Part shown: piece by piece, positions 46,502-55,184 of the stretch
Position numbering within the stretch: the stretch's first letter is position 1
Layout: each line of letters starts with the position of its first letter
Source: Planomicrobium sp. CPCC 101110
GTDB taxonomy: Bacteria > Bacillota > Bacilli > Bacillales_A > Planococcaceae
DNA: 64,000 nucleotides
Direction of reading: 5' to 3'
Assembly (NCBI RefSeq): GCF_007859395.1
Contig: NZ_VOHD01000006.1
Location: 732,307-796,306, forward strand
Position numbers and translations under genes: made by a program
Notes under the pieces: model-generated
What the model saw: the letters and a program-made list of their open reading frames with translations, nothing else
Databases searched by the model: none
Told to the model about the DNA's origin: nothing

Positions 46502-47701
46502 TCATTTAACGCCAGCTTGTTCTTTTAAAGAAGCTGCTTTGTCAGTGCGTTCCCATGGAAGATCCACATCTGTGCGGCCGAAGTGGCCATAAGCTGCAGT
46601 TTGTTTATAGATTGGACGGCGAAGATCCAACATTTTGATGATTCCAGCCGGACGCAAATCGAAGTTCGCGCGGACAAGGTCGATCAAAGTTTCTTCGCTG
46701 ACTTTGCCAGTTCCGAATGTATCGAACGCCAAAGATACAGGGTGTGCTACGCCGATTGCGTAAGCCAATTGAACTTCACAACGATCAGCAAGTCCTGCAG
46801 CTACAATGTTTTTCGCTACATAACGTGCAGCGTATGCAGCTGAACGGTCAACTTTTGTCGCATCTTTTCCGGAGAAAGCACCGCCGCCATGGCGAGCATA
46901 TCCGCCATAAGTGTCAACGATAATTTTACGGCCGGTCAAGCCTGCATCTCCTTGAGGCCCACCAATAACGAAACGGCCTGTCGGGTTGATAAAGTATTTT
47001 GTTTCTGCATCCATCAATTCTGCTGGCACCACTTCGTTGATGACATATTCTTTGATGTTGCGCTGAATTTGTTCAAGCGTTACTTCAGGATGGTGCTGAG
47101 TAGAGATGACAATTGTGTCCACGCGAAGCGGCTTGTTGTTTTCATCATACTCGATTGTTACTTGAGTTTTTCCATCCGGGCGCAAGTATGGAAGAATTTC
47201 CTCTTTGCGCACTTCCGCCAAACGGCGTGCCAATTTATGAGCCAAAGCAATCGGCAAAGGCATCAATTCTTCAGTTTCGTTTGTAGCGAAACCGAACATA
47301 AGACCTTGGTCCCCTGCTCCAATATCATCCAATTCCTTGTCAGTCATTTGGCCTTCGCGTGATTCAAGCGCCACGTTAACGCCAGCAGCGATGTCAGGCG
47401 ACTGCTCATCAATTGAAGTCAATACTGCGCTTGTTTCTGAGTCGAAGCCGTATTTGGCACGTGTATAGCCGATTTCACGTACTGTTTCACGTACTACTTT
47501 TGGAATGTCTACATATGTAGAAGTTGTAATTTCCCCAGCTACAAGAACAAGTCCCGTAGTTACAGTCGTTTCGCATGCTACGCGTGCATTTGGATCTTCT
47601 GTTAGAATGGCATCCAAGATCGCATCTGAGATTTGGTCACAGATTTTATCCGGATGGCCTTCTGTTACTGATTCTGATGTAAATAATCGACGGTTTTTCA
47701 A
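46502..47701 (-). CDS. metK: S-adenosylmethionine synthetase
   Basis: A 399-residue enzyme that makes SAM from methionine and ATP. The motifs [32 protein letters not shown] and [19 protein letters not shown] are intact, and the length is that of Bacillus MetK. An AAGGAGGAA site precedes the ATG. Expression is under a SAM-I riboswitch, closing a feedback loop on its own product. It is divergent from pckA, as in B. subtilis. Its product is also the substrate for mnmL, mnmM and trmB in this window. Confidence 0.98.
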   Translation of the reverse strand: MKNRRLFTSESVTEGHPDKICDQISDAILDAILTEDPNARVACETTVTTGLVLVAGEITTSTYVDIPKVVRETVREIGYTRAKYGFDSETSAVLTSIDEQSPDIAAGVNVALESREGQMTDKELDDIGAGDQGLMFGFATNETEELMPLPIALAHKLARRLAEVRKEEILPYLRPDGKTQVTIEYDENNKPLRVDTIVISTQHHPEVTLEQIQRNIKEYVINEVVPAELMDAETKYFINPTGRFVIGGPQGDAGLTGRKIIVDTYGGYARHGGGAFSGKDATKVDRSAAYAARYVAKNIVAAGLADRCEVQLAYAIGVAHPVSLAFDTFGTGKVSEETLIDLVRANFDLRPAGIIKMLDLRRPIYKQTAAYGHFGRTDVDLPWERTDKAASLKEQAGVK

Positions 47702-47844
47702 AATGTGTGTTCCTCCTTATATCATGCGAGATTGCTCTCGAAATTGATCTGATACTCATTTCCCATGTCAAGCCCGTTCTCATCGAACAGGCTTCAAGCC
47801 GTTGTATTGTGGCCTTTATACACGAGGATTAAGGGCATTTGCAC

Positions 47845-48016
47845 AAAAAAATCCCTTCCTTTTTTTACATAAGGAAAGGAAAAAATCATCGTTAGCACCT
47901 TTCACTCTTATCATCCAAGGCCCTGCGCCTTGTTTCAGGTTTGGCACCTTCGCTGCATAACAGCAGGTTGCCGGGTTTCATAGGGCCTGCCCCCTCCACC
48001 AGCTCGGAATAAGAGT
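47845..48016 (-). promoter_or_regulatory. SAM-I (S-box) riboswitch of metK
   Basis: On the - strand the aptamer starts with ACTCTTAT (P1) at 48016 and has GGTGGAGGGGGCAGGCC, CTATGAAACCCGGCAACC and AAGGTGCCAAACCTG, closing with ATAAGAGTG near 47903. A terminator stem of CCTTTCCTTA and AAGGAAGGGA with a T-run lies at 47886-47845. SAM binding should favour the terminator. The 140 bases from here to the metK start show nothing further except the ribosome site. Confidence 0.95.
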
Positions 48017-48032
48017 ATCCGTTCAATTTTCC

Positions 48033-48061
48033 ATCTTACGGAATGTAATTGTTGCTGTCAA
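48033..48061 (-). promoter_or_regulatory. metK sigma-A promoter
   Basis: Perfect -35 TTGACA (48061-48056), 17-base spacer, -10 TAAGAT (48038-48033), with the start near the first base of the riboswitch. Confidence 0.8.
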
Positions 48062-48157
48062 CTTTTTTCCGACAAAGTTGCCTTTTCTTCTTAAAAACTT
48101 CAAAAAGAGCCTAAAATCCCCCTGATTGGAAACTTTGCATTTTGGCTGTTATTAGTA

Positions 48158-48185
48158 TAGACTAATCGAATCAATGTGTTATACT
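48158..48185 (+). promoter_or_regulatory. pckA promoter overlapping a CcpN-like site
   Basis: TAGACT (48158-48163), 16 bases, TATACT (48180-48185). The -10 lies inside TGTGTTATACT (48175-48185), which matches the CcpN consensus TRTGHYATAYW at every position. In B. subtilis CcpN represses pckA and gapB under glycolytic conditions. A second, 9/11 match lies on the - strand just upstream, around 48153-48163. Confidence 0.55.
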
Positions 48186-48248
48186 AATGTTCGAATATAC
48201 AACCTCCCCGTTTTAAAAATGGGAATAACCGAAAAGGAAGGTACATAT

Positions 48249-49841
48249 ATGACTTCAGTAAACTTTGTAAATGACCTGAATGATTTATTGAATAGCCCGA
48301 CTGTACGCGTACAATTATCTGTTCCCCAATTAGTGGAGGAAGCCACATCCCGGGGCGAAGCGGTATTGACTGCGGATGGCGCTGTTGCAGCGGAGACCGG
48401 GAAATACACAGGCCGTTCGCCAAAAGACAAGTATATGGTAGAAGAAGAAACCTCAAAAGATAAAATCGATTGGGGAAGCGTCAACCGCCCGATTTCATCT
48501 GAAGTTTTTGAAAACCTTTACGCTAAAGTCATCAACCATCTGAAACAAAAAGAAGCTTTGTATGTCTTTAAAGGATTTGCCGGCGCTGACCCTGAATCAC
48601 GCCTTTCAATCCAGACAATCAATGAATACGCTTGGCACAATTTGTTTGCCCATCAATTGTTTATCCGCCCGACTGCAGAAGAACTTGCAGCGCACCAAGC
48701 TGAATTCACCGTCGTATATGCACCTACATTCTACGCTGATCCTGCAATAGACGGCACCGATTCGGAAACATTCATCATCGTGTCGATGGAAAAACGCATC
48801 ATTTTGATCGGCGGTACTGAATACGCCGGCGAGATGAAAAAATCGATTTTCTCTATTATGAATTATATCCTTCCTGAAAAAGGGATTCTTCCTATGCACT
48901 GTTCTGCAAACGTTGGCCCTGAAGGCGATGTAACGCTGTTCTTCGGACTTTCCGGCACAGGAAAAACAACGCTGTCCGCAGATGAAAACCGCAGATTGAT
49001 CGGCGATGACGAGCATGGCTGGTCAGATAACGGCGTTTTCAATATTGAGGGCGGCTGCTATGCTAAAACCATCAATTTGACTCGCGAAAACGAACCACAA
49101 ATTTTTGATGCTATCCGCTTCGGCTCTGTTCTTGAAAACGTAGTAGTTGATGAAGGCACGCGCATCCCTGATTACCACGATGGCTCATTGACTGAAAACA
49201 CACGCGCTGCATATCCGATCCAAGCAATTGACAATATAGTGGATCCATCAGTTGCGGGGCATCCAAAAACGATCGTTTTCCTGACTGCTGATGCATTCGG
49301 CGTCTTGCCTCCGATCAGCCATTTGACAAAAGAGCAAGCGATGTACCATTTCTTGAGCGGCTACACATCCAAACTGGCTGGAACTGAGCGCGGCATCACT
49401 TCTCCGGAAGCAACATTCTCAACTTGCTTCGGCTCGCCGTTCCTTCCGCTGCATGCAACGGTCTACGCTGAAATGCTCGGCAAAAAAATCGACGAGCATG
49501 GCGTCCAAGTATTCCTGGTCAATACGGGCTGGACTGGCGGAGAATACGGCGTCGGAAACCGCATGAAGCTGTCTTATACACGCACAATGGTGCGCGCAGC
49601 CATTCATGGCGAACTGAACAACATAGAAACAGAAAAAGAAGCTGTATTCGGCTTTGAAGTTCCAAAGGAAGTTCCTGGTGTACCGACTGAAGTCTTGAAC
49701 CCGCGCAACGCTTGGGCAGACAAAGAAGCATACGACAGAAAAGCGAAAGAATTAGCGCGCCAATTCCAAGCAAACTTCAAAAAATTCGGCACGGTCTCTT
49801 CTCACATCAGTGTGCAAGGCGGACCTGCAGTAACAGAATAA
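48249..49841 (+). CDS. pckA: Phosphoenolpyruvate carboxykinase (ATP)
   Basis: A 530-residue ATP-dependent PEPCK turning oxaloacetate into PEP, the entry step of gluconeogenesis. The kinase loop [11 protein letters not shown], the metal-site [12 protein letters not shown] and the TGRSPKDKY motif are intact. The ATG at 48249 follows AAGGAAGG and gives [10 protein letters not shown], with length close to B. subtilis PckA; an upstream start adds 25 residues that overlap the promoter region. Gluconeogenic control by CcpN is suggested by the site at its promoter. A terminator follows. Confidence 0.97.
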   Translation: MTSVNFVNDLNDLLNSPTVRVQLSVPQLVEEATSRGEAVLTADGAVAAETGKYTGRSPKDKYMVEEETSKDKIDWGSVNRPISSEVFENLYAKVINHLKQKEALYVFKGFAGADPESRLSIQTINEYAWHNLFAHQLFIRPTAEELAAHQAEFTVVYAPTFYADPAIDGTDSETFIIVSMEKRIILIGGTEYAGEMKKSIFSIMNYILPEKGILPMHCSANVGPEGDVTLFFGLSGTGKTTLSADENRRLIGDDEHGWSDNGVFNIEGGCYAKTINLTRENEPQIFDAIRFGSVLENVVVDEGTRIPDYHDGSLTENTRAAYPIQAIDNIVDPSVAGHPKTIVFLTADAFGVLPPISHLTKEQAMYHFLSGYTSKLAGTERGITSPEATFSTCFGSPFLPLHATVYAEMLGKKIDEHGVQVFLVNTGWTGGEYGVGNRMKLSYTRTMVRAAIHGELNNIETEKEAVFGFEVPKEVPGVPTEVLNPRNAWADKEAYDRKAKELARQFQANFKKFGTVSSHISVQGGPAVTE

Positions 49842-49851
49842 CGGACTATAC

Positions 49852-49883
49852 AAAAGCCATCCGCTCCATGCGGGTGGCTTTTT
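49852..49883 (+). terminator. pckA terminator
   Basis: AAAAGCCATCCGC and GCGGGTGGCTTTTT around TCCAT. Confidence 0.88.
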
Positions 49884-49890
49884 CGGTTCC

Positions 49891-49925
49891 AAAAGAAGCT
49901 GTCCTTGAATGGACAGCTTCTTTTG
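49891..49925 (-). terminator. ytmA terminator
   Basis: AAAAGAAGCTGTCC and GGACAGCTTCTTTT around TTGAAT, adjoining the ytmA stop; may act on both strands. Confidence 0.85.
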
Positions 49926-49927
49926 GC

Positions 49928-50704
49928 TTATTCTTGCTTTTTCATCCACTCAGCCGCTGCCCGCACTGTCCGCCGGTTCGCTACTGGGGGAAAGAAATGA
50001 GTGTAGTCTGGAAAATACCATGTTTCATGAGGCTGGTTGTTCATCTTTAGCGCTTCTTCAAGCAAATATGCTTGCCCCGGCGAAACGTTTTCATCTTTCA
50101 GTCCATGGATAATCAGAAACGGAGCTGTTGCTTCCTCTAAACGCAGCAACGGATTGCGTTCTTCATATGCCGCAAGGGCTGTGTTCGGCGTACCGCCGTA
50201 AATCCGTTTCATCATGCGCCTCATGTCTGGCCGTTCCTTGTACGTCAATACAGTATCGGTCACGCCGGCCCATGTGACAACGGAAGTGATATCATCACGC
50301 AAAACAGCGGTCCAAAGCGCCATAATGCCGCCTCTGGAAAATGCCAGAACATGGACTTTGCCATTGCACTTCGCTTTCAATACATCCACACCGTAAACCG
50401 CATCCCATCTGTCTGCCCCCGCAAATTCATCTTTTCCTTCTCCTCCGCGGTTGCCGCGGTAGTAAGGCGCGAAAACGACAAACCCTTGCGCCGCATATTG
50501 AGCAATGCGTGCAGGGCGGACCATGCCGATCGATTGGATGCCGCCTCTCAAATACAAAACACCGCTATAGTCACCGGGTGTTTTCGGTTCAGCAAGCAAG
50601 CCTTTCACTTTCAAGCCTTCAGACCAGTATACAATTTCTTGCATCCGGACATGCGGATTCGGCGATGGATACCATTTTTTCGATTCAATCGCTCCATTTT
50701 CCAC
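49928..50704 (-). CDS. ytmA: YtmA, S9-family (prolyl oligopeptidase-like) hydrolase
   Basis: A 258-residue alpha/beta hydrolase of the dienelactone/S9 type. The nucleophile elbow is FSRGG with Ser123, the acid lies in GLKDENVSP and the histidine in DYTHFF, so the triad is complete, in contrast to the YtpA-like protein of this window. It lacks the beta-propeller of true prolyl oligopeptidases. The substrate is unknown. Its start overlaps the 3' end of the Nudix gene by 20 bases, so it is translated from a shared message. Confidence 0.88.
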   Translation of the reverse strand: MENGAIESKKWYPSPNPHVRMQEIVYWSEGLKVKGLLAEPKTPGDYSGVLYLRGGIQSIGMVRPARIAQYAAQGFVVFAPYYRGNRGGEGKDEFAGADRWDAVYGVDVLKAKCNGKVHVLAFSRGGIMALWTAVLRDDITSVVTWAGVTDTVLTYKERPDMRRMMKRIYGGTPNTALAAYEERNPLLRLEEATAPFLIIHGLKDENVSPGQAYLLEEALKMNNQPHETWYFPDYTHFFPPVANRRTVRAAAEWMKKQE

Positions 50705-51143
50705 TGTTTTTCACCTTCTCCAAAATTTCCTTCATGCCTGAGTCTCTCATCAAAAAACTGAAACGGCCATCGAGCGCTAATTCTTCCGCCAGCACCGCAC
50801 CAGCCGTCTCAAGCAATGGACTAGCTTCCATTCGGCTGACTCTTCCCAAAAAGACCGTTTTACAGAAAGGCTTTTCCGAATACACTACGTATTCTGCCAG
50901 CCATTCCAAGTCTTCAATGATGGCTCCGGTCTCCTCATACACTTCCCGTTTTGCCGCGGCGGCTAAACTTTCCCCCGCTTCCACTTTGCCGCCCGGAAAT
51001 TCAAGCCCGCGCACCAAGTGATCGGTCAAGAGCCAACGCCCTTGAAATTTCGCAATCACCAATACATGTTTGCTGGCCAATGAAAACTGGCCGGGTACGA
51101 AGGACAACTCACACCTGTAATTGTTCAAATCTTTATATTCCAT
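50685..51143 (-). CDS. ytkD: YtkD-like Nudix nucleoside triphosphatase
   Basis: A 152-residue Nudix hydrolase with a complete Nudix box, FPGGKVEAGESL and REVYEETGA (GX5EX7REUXEEXGU). Bacillus YtkD hydrolyses oxidised (8-oxo) and other nucleoside triphosphates, acting like MutT. The ATG at 51143 is seven bases after AGAGGTG; an ATG two codons upstream is too close to it. It is translated just upstream of ytmA, with a 20-base overlap. Confidence 0.9.
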   Translation of the reverse strand: MEYKDLNNYRCELSFVPGQFSLASKHVLVIAKFQGRWLLTDHLVRGLEFPGGKVEAGESLAAAAKREVYEETGAIIEDLEWLAEYVVYSEKPFCKTVFLGRVSRMEASPLLETAGAVLAEELALDGRFSFLMRDSGMKEILEKVKNSGKWSD

Positions 51144-51168
51144 CCTCATTCACCTCTAGGCAATCAGA

Positions 51169-51202
51169 AAAAGCGTACACTGAAGAACCAGTGTACGCTT
51201 CA
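51169..51202 (-). terminator. dps terminator
   Basis: AAGCGTACACTG and CAGTGTACGCTT around AAGAAC, with a T-run on the - strand. Confidence 0.85.
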
Positions 51203-51213
51203 TTATTTCCATT

Positions 51214-51660
51214 TTACTTCTTTTCGCCCAAAAATGCTGATAACATCCAAGAATGTTTTTCTAAGTTTTGATGGATTGCATTCAACATATCTTCTGTCAT
51301 GTCATCGTTGTCTTCTGCAGCCAATTCCATGCCGTGTTTCAGCGATTTCATGATTTTGTCATAGTCGGAAACGACCGTCTGGACCATTTCATCAGAGCTT
51401 TCCTTGCTTGTCGCTTCATCGACAACCGATATTTCCAGCTGTTCCTTCATTGTTGCAACCGGCTTGCCGCCAAGTGCCAGCAACCGCTCGGCAATCTCAT
51501 CCATGTGCAGCGTCGCTTCATTATACAATTCTTCAAATTTCACATGCAAAGTGAAGAACTGATGACCTTTCACATACCAATGAAAATTATGTAATTTCGT
51601 GTAGACTACCGACCATGTGGCCACTTGCACGTTCAATTCCTGATTTAATTCCGCTGACAT
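51214..51660 (-). CDS. dps: Dps-family ferritin-like DNA-protection protein
   Basis: A 148-residue member of the Dps family, forming hollow dodecamers that oxidise and store iron using H2O2. The inter-subunit ferroxidase ligands are visible in [10 protein letters not shown] and in [15 protein letters not shown]. subtilis has MrgA and Dps; which this represents is not resolved. The ATG at 51660 follows ATGGAGAG; a preceding ATT codon is not a likely start. A Per box was not found in the 113-base upstream region. It has its own terminator. Confidence 0.92.
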   Translation of the reverse strand: MSAELNQELNVQVATWSVVYTKLHNFHWYVKGHQFFTLHVKFEELYNEATLHMDEIAERLLALGGKPVATMKEQLEISVVDEATSKESSDEMVQTVVSDYDKIMKSLKHGMELAAEDNDDMTEDMLNAIHQNLEKHSWMLSAFLGEKK

Positions 51661-51773
51661 TCCAATCACTCTCCATTTAGGTTGATTAAGCTTATATGCT
51701 TTATTAATACCTCTAAAGTCCTTACAATAAACATTAAAGGATTTTCAAACCATCCGAAAAGAGCTGACTTCCC

Positions 51774-52004
51774 ATGAAAACCGCGCTGTTGAAGCTATTC
51801 CGTTTTTATCAACGGTTCATCTCCCCCCTGTCACCGCCAAGCTGCCGGTTTTATCCGACATGCTCGCATTACGGCATAGAAGCGGTCGAGAAACACGGTG
51901 CTGTCAAAGGCGCTTATTTGGCAATACGGCGGATCTTGAAATGCCACCCATTTCATAAAGGCGGAATTGATTTTGTTCCCGAAGAATGGCCCCCTAAAAA
52001 ATAA
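51774..52004 (+). CDS. yidD: YidD, membrane protein insertion efficiency factor
   Basis: A 76-residue protein of the YidD (haemolysin-like) family, with the characteristic [25 protein letters not shown] and [15 protein letters not shown] segments and three conserved cysteines. YidD is a membrane-associated amphipathic protein helping YidC-dependent insertion. It is not next to rpmH/rnpA here, unlike in proteobacteria, which is common in Bacillales (ytjA). The ribosome site is weak. The stop codon lies in the loop of its terminator. Confidence 0.94.
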   Translation: MKTALLKLFRFYQRFISPLSPPSCRFYPTCSHYGIEAVEKHGAVKGAYLAIRRILKCHPFHKGGIDFVPEEWPPKK

Positions 52005-52018
52005 TTAGGGGGTTTCTT
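51990..52018 (+). terminator. yidD terminator containing the stop codon
   Basis: CCCCCTAA and TTAGGGGG flank a seven-base loop and are followed by TTTCTTG. The yidD TAA (52002-52004) sits in the loop. Confidence 0.8.
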
Positions 52019-52077
52019 GTTTTTCTCGGCGGTTTCGTGTAATATAACCTAATGTCAGAAAAACGTAATCATTACAC
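52017..52077 (+). promoter_or_regulatory. znuA promoter and Zur box
   Basis: TTGTTT (52017-52022), a 17-base spacer and TAATAT (52040-52045) place the start near 52052. The palindrome GTAATCATTAC (52065-52075) is the perfect core of the Bacillus Zur box TCGTAATNATTACGA and lies just downstream of the start, where bound Zur-Zn would block transcription. Confidence 0.8.
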
Positions 52078-52092
52078 TTTGGAGGTCCTATT

Positions 52093-53103
52093 ATGAAAAA
52101 ATTAATTTTCTTGTTTATTCTTGTTCTAATACTGGGCGCGTGCGGCCAGTCTGGCGGCTCGCAAAACGAAGCCGAAGAAACCGGCAAAGTCGATGTCTAT
52201 ACTACTGTATATCCATTGACGTACTTTACCGAGCGCATTGGCGGAGAACGGGTCAATGTCAAATCCATTTACCCTGCCGGAGCCAATGAACACACATTTG
52301 AACCAACTCAGCAAAACATGATCGCGCTTGCCGAAGCTGACTTGATGTTCTATGTCGGCCTTGGATTGGAAGGGTTTATTGACAACGCGAAAAAGACATT
52401 GGAAAACGAAAATGTAAAATTTGTCGCGACATCGGATGCTATCACAGACGAAGAACTGGAGTCCGGAGAAGCGCATGAAGAGGAACACGAAGAAGCGCAT
52501 GCAGATGGACATGAGGAAGAGCATTCAGATGAACATGAAGAAGCGCACGAAGCCGAAGCACATGAAGGGCATAATCATGGCGACACAGATCCACATGTAT
52601 GGATATCTCCGGTGCTTAGCCAAAAATTAGCCGCCTCCATCAAAGACTCTTTAACAGAAGCAGATCCGGAAGGCGCTGAGACATATGAAGCCAATTATGC
52701 GAAGCTCATTGGCGAGCTGGAAGAACTTGACCAGTCGTTCACCGATTTATCGGACCAGGTAACAAATAAGACATTCTTTGTCTCCCACTCCGCTTTTGGC
52801 TATATTGCAGAACCATACGGCCTAGAGCAGATTCCAGTCGCCGGCTTGAACAGCCAGGATGAACCGTCCCAAAAAGAGCTGACGGAAATAGTCGATTTGG
52901 CAAAAGAGAAAAACATCGATTACATCATTTTTGAACAGAATGTTTCTTCGAAATTAACGGAAGTCATCCAAAACGAAGTCGGTGCTGAAGCGTTGCAAAT
53001 GCATAACCTCGGAGTGCTTACCCAAGAAGATCTTGATAACGGGGAAACCTATTTTACCTTGATGGAGAAAAATCTTCAAACGCTCAAAACTGCACTGAAA
53101 TAA
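52093..53103 (+). CDS. znuA: Zinc ABC transporter substrate-binding lipoprotein (ZnuA/AdcA type)
   Basis: A 336-residue cluster A-I solute-binding protein. The signal peptide ends in a lipobox, LGAC, with Cys17, so it is membrane-anchored outside. Zn ligands are expected in GANEHTFEPT, DPHVWISP, and VSHSAFGY. Residues about 115-160 form the His/Glu/Asp-rich loop (EEEHEEAHADGHEEE and onward) that distinguishes zinc from manganese carriers. A Zur box sits in the leader. No znuB or znuC gene adjoins; the permease must be elsewhere. AAGGAGGT-like TTGGAGGTCC precedes the ATG. Confidence 0.94.
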   Translation: MKKLIFLFILVLILGACGQSGGSQNEAEETGKVDVYTTVYPLTYFTERIGGERVNVKSIYPAGANEHTFEPTQQNMIALAEADLMFYVGLGLEGFIDNAKKTLENENVKFVATSDAITDEELESGEAHEEEHEEAHADGHEEEHSDEHEEAHEAEAHEGHNHGDTDPHVWISPVLSQKLAASIKDSLTEADPEGAETYEANYAKLIGELEELDQSFTDLSDQVTNKTFFVSHSAFGYIAEPYGLEQIPVAGLNSQDEPSQKELTEIVDLAKEKNIDYIIFEQNVSSKLTEVIQNEVGAEALQMHNLGVLTQEDLDNGETYFTLMEKNLQTLKTALK

Positions 53104-53110
53104 ACACATA

Positions 53111-53147
53111 AAAAAGGCGGATCCCTTAAGGGTCCGCCTTTTTTTAT
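53111..53147 (+). terminator. znuA terminator
   Basis: AAAAAGGCGGATCC and GGGTCCGCCTTTTTTT around CTTAA. Confidence 0.88.
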
Positions 53148-53358
53148 GCTACTGCGTATGAATTTTGCCGGCAACAAAACATTTGGCCCAAGCCATTCAA
53201 ACAACAATTTTGGCTGAAAAGGATGTTCCAGTCTACTTGCAGCAAGCCGATTTTTAAAATCCATTAGGACAGACAAATCTTCTTTCTGCGCTTTTTCTGG
53301 CACTGGGTTGCATGTCATTCCAACATTTTATCTGTTTTCCAAAAAAGGACATCTTATT

Positions 53359-54039
53359 TCATTCCGCCTGCTTTTTCAGCAAATTGCTCAAGCGCATTTC
53401 AAACTTGTCGCGCCACTCGTCCGCCAATTCGGGAACAGCCAAAATTCTTTTTATTCCCTCGATATTTTTGGGTTCATGGAAAAATACTTGGTTGGTATAA
53501 AGGACGGAAACTTTCTGGGGATGCTGCTCAAGCAGTTCCAGCGAGGAATCCGCGCTTACATATCCTTCTTCGAGCACCCGGCACATATAACCGGTGAACC
53601 CCGTTTTCACCATCGCTTTCAAAAGAGGCGTCATATCCAGGTTGCGGTCAATCGTACTGCACGGCACCCGTCCTTGGTTCACTTGTATAACGGCTTCTCC
53701 CAACCGGTAAATATCTCCGATAAAAACTGTCTCCTCCAGCATATTCGCCGCCGTAACATTTTCCCCGAAAGCGGAAGCGGGCAGCGGCTTGCCGAATTCT
53801 TTCTCCCATAACGCATAATGTTCATAAGGATAGATGCAAACAGCCCGATCCGGCCCGCCATGGTGCTTCAAGTCTGCTACGTCGTCTCCTTGGAACTTTT
53901 CTTTTGATAAAAATACTCTTTCCACCGGCTTTTTGCGTATGGCGGTTTTCATTTCTTTTCCTTCCCCATACTTCATCAGTTCCGGCAGGCCGACCGCTAA
54001 ATTCCTGATTTCTATAGCAGCAACTTTTTGCAAGTTCAT
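53359..54039 (-). CDS. MOSC-domain protein (YiiM-like)
   Basis: A 226-residue MOSC protein with the YiiM-type 3-alpha C-terminal domain. The N-terminal part carries FQGDDVADLKHHGGPDRAVCIYP, given as GDDVADLKHHGGPDRAVC, and the conserved cysteine is in QGRVPCSTIDR. MOSC proteins bind a molybdenum cofactor; YiiM-type members reduce N-hydroxylated compounds. No molybdenum cofactor genes are nearby. The ATG at 54039 follows a GGGG site; a TTG just before is less likely. It is not closely linked to its neighbours. Confidence 0.88.
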   Translation of the reverse strand: MNLQKVAAIEIRNLAVGLPELMKYGEGKEMKTAIRKKPVERVFLSKEKFQGDDVADLKHHGGPDRAVCIYPYEHYALWEKEFGKPLPASAFGENVTAANMLEETVFIGDIYRLGEAVIQVNQGRVPCSTIDRNLDMTPLLKAMVKTGFTGYMCRVLEEGYVSADSSLELLEQHPQKVSVLYTNQVFFHEPKNIEGIKRILAVPELADEWRDKFEMRLSNLLKKQAE

Positions 54040-54083
54040 CAAACCCCATTTCCAACAAAATCTCTACTGCCATGTTATCACAG

Positions 54084-54116
54084 AAAAAGCCTGAATTCGG
54101 CAAGAATTCAGGCTTT
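54084..54116 (-). terminator. menC terminator
   Basis: AAGCCTGAATTC and GAATTCAGGCTT around a five-base loop, T-run on the - strand. Confidence 0.9.
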
Positions 54117-54119
54117 CCT

Positions 54120-55184
54120 TTAAATTTTCAAATTATACCCTATGCCCGTTTCCGACCGAAGAGCGATTTTACCGGTGTCAACGCGTATCTCCGGCTCGAC
54201 AACATCTTCATGCCAGAAATGGTCCGAATCGGAAAAATCGCCCGGCAATGAAATATCAGGCAAAGAGGCCAGCGCCAAGTTATGCGCTTTGGAAACACCA
54301 AACTCAATCATGCCTCCAACCCACATCCTGATTCCGTGCGCCCGGCACAACTCGACCACTTTCAATGTTTCACTCCAGCCGCCAAGCCGGCCCATTTTAA
54401 GCACAATGACATCCCCTGCCTCCAGTTCAATCATGCGCCGGGCATCTTCGGCGCTGCGTATGCTTTCATCCAGGCAAATCGGTGTTTCCATTTCTTTTTT
54501 CGCCCGTGCGTGAAGCAGCCATTGTTCTTCGCTGAATGGCTGTTCGATAAGCGCAAAGCCGATCGAATCGAATGCGAGCAGCTTTTCAAAGGGCTCATCG
54601 TCAAATCCGCCATTGGCGTCGGCAAAAAATAGGATATCCGGAAATCTCCCGATTACCCCTTTCAGCAAGTCCCTGTCAGACGCCGGAGTGACTTTCAGTT
54701 TGATGCGCTCATAGCCTTTGGCAGCCGCCGCCTCGACTTGCTCCATGATCTTGTCTTCATCTGACGCCACTACGACCCCCGCCGGAATCGGCTTGTCAAT
54801 CCCTCCGATGAACTTCCATAGCGGTACCTTCTGTTTTTTTGCAAACAAATCCCAAATTGCTGTCTCAATGCCAGCTTTCGCCATTCGGTTGCCTTTGACG
54901 TTTTTAAAGAGTTCCTCTACTTGTCCAGGAGACGTTAAAGTTTTATTCAATACCAGCGGCATCAAGACCTTCTCCAAAACAAACCTGCAGCCAGCTATCG
55001 TTTCTTCCGTGTACCAGGGCGTGGAAAAAGCGACGCATTCTCCGTATCCCTCAACCCCTTCGGCATCCATTGTCCGAATGAGGATGCACTCCCGCTCCCT
55101 TACCGTCTGCAATGCGGTTTTAAAAGGCGTTTTAAGCGGCTTTTTCACATGGTGCAGTTCGATGCCGGCAATAGTCAGTTCCAT
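54120..55184 (-). CDS. menC: o-Succinylbenzoate synthase
   Basis: A 354-residue enolase-superfamily enzyme that dehydrates SHCHC to o-succinylbenzoate in menaquinone synthesis. Seen in order: the general-base KLKVTP lysines after YERI, the metal ligands in FADANGGF, IEQPF and CLDESI, and the second lysine in LKMGRLGG. The ATG at 55184 overlaps the last 10 bases of menE and has GCTGAAGGC upstream; a longer upstream frame lies wholly inside menE and lacks family similarity. It is the last gene of the men cluster. Confidence 0.93.
   Translation of the reverse strand: MELTIAGIELHHVKKPLKTPFKTALQTVRERECILIRTMDAEGVEGYGECVAFSTPWYTEETIAGCRFVLEKVLMPLVLNKTLTSPGQVEELFKNVKGNRMAKAGIETAIWDLFAKKQKVPLWKFIGGIDKPIPAGVVVASDEDKIMEQVEAAAAKGYERIKLKVTPASDRDLLKGVIGRFPDILFFADANGGFDDEPFEKLLAFDSIGFALIEQPFSEEQWLLHARAKKEMETPICLDESIRSAEDARRMIELEAGDVIVLKMGRLGGWSETLKVVELCRAHGIRMWVGGMIEFGVSKAHNLALASLPDISLPGDFSDSDHFWHEDVVEPEIRVDTGKIALRSETGIGYNLKI

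Noticed and set aside
53148..53358. Short frames in the gap between znuA and the MOSC gene that might be a gene relic
   Set aside because: The longest plausible pieces are about 30 codons, have no ribosome site, and match no family I know.
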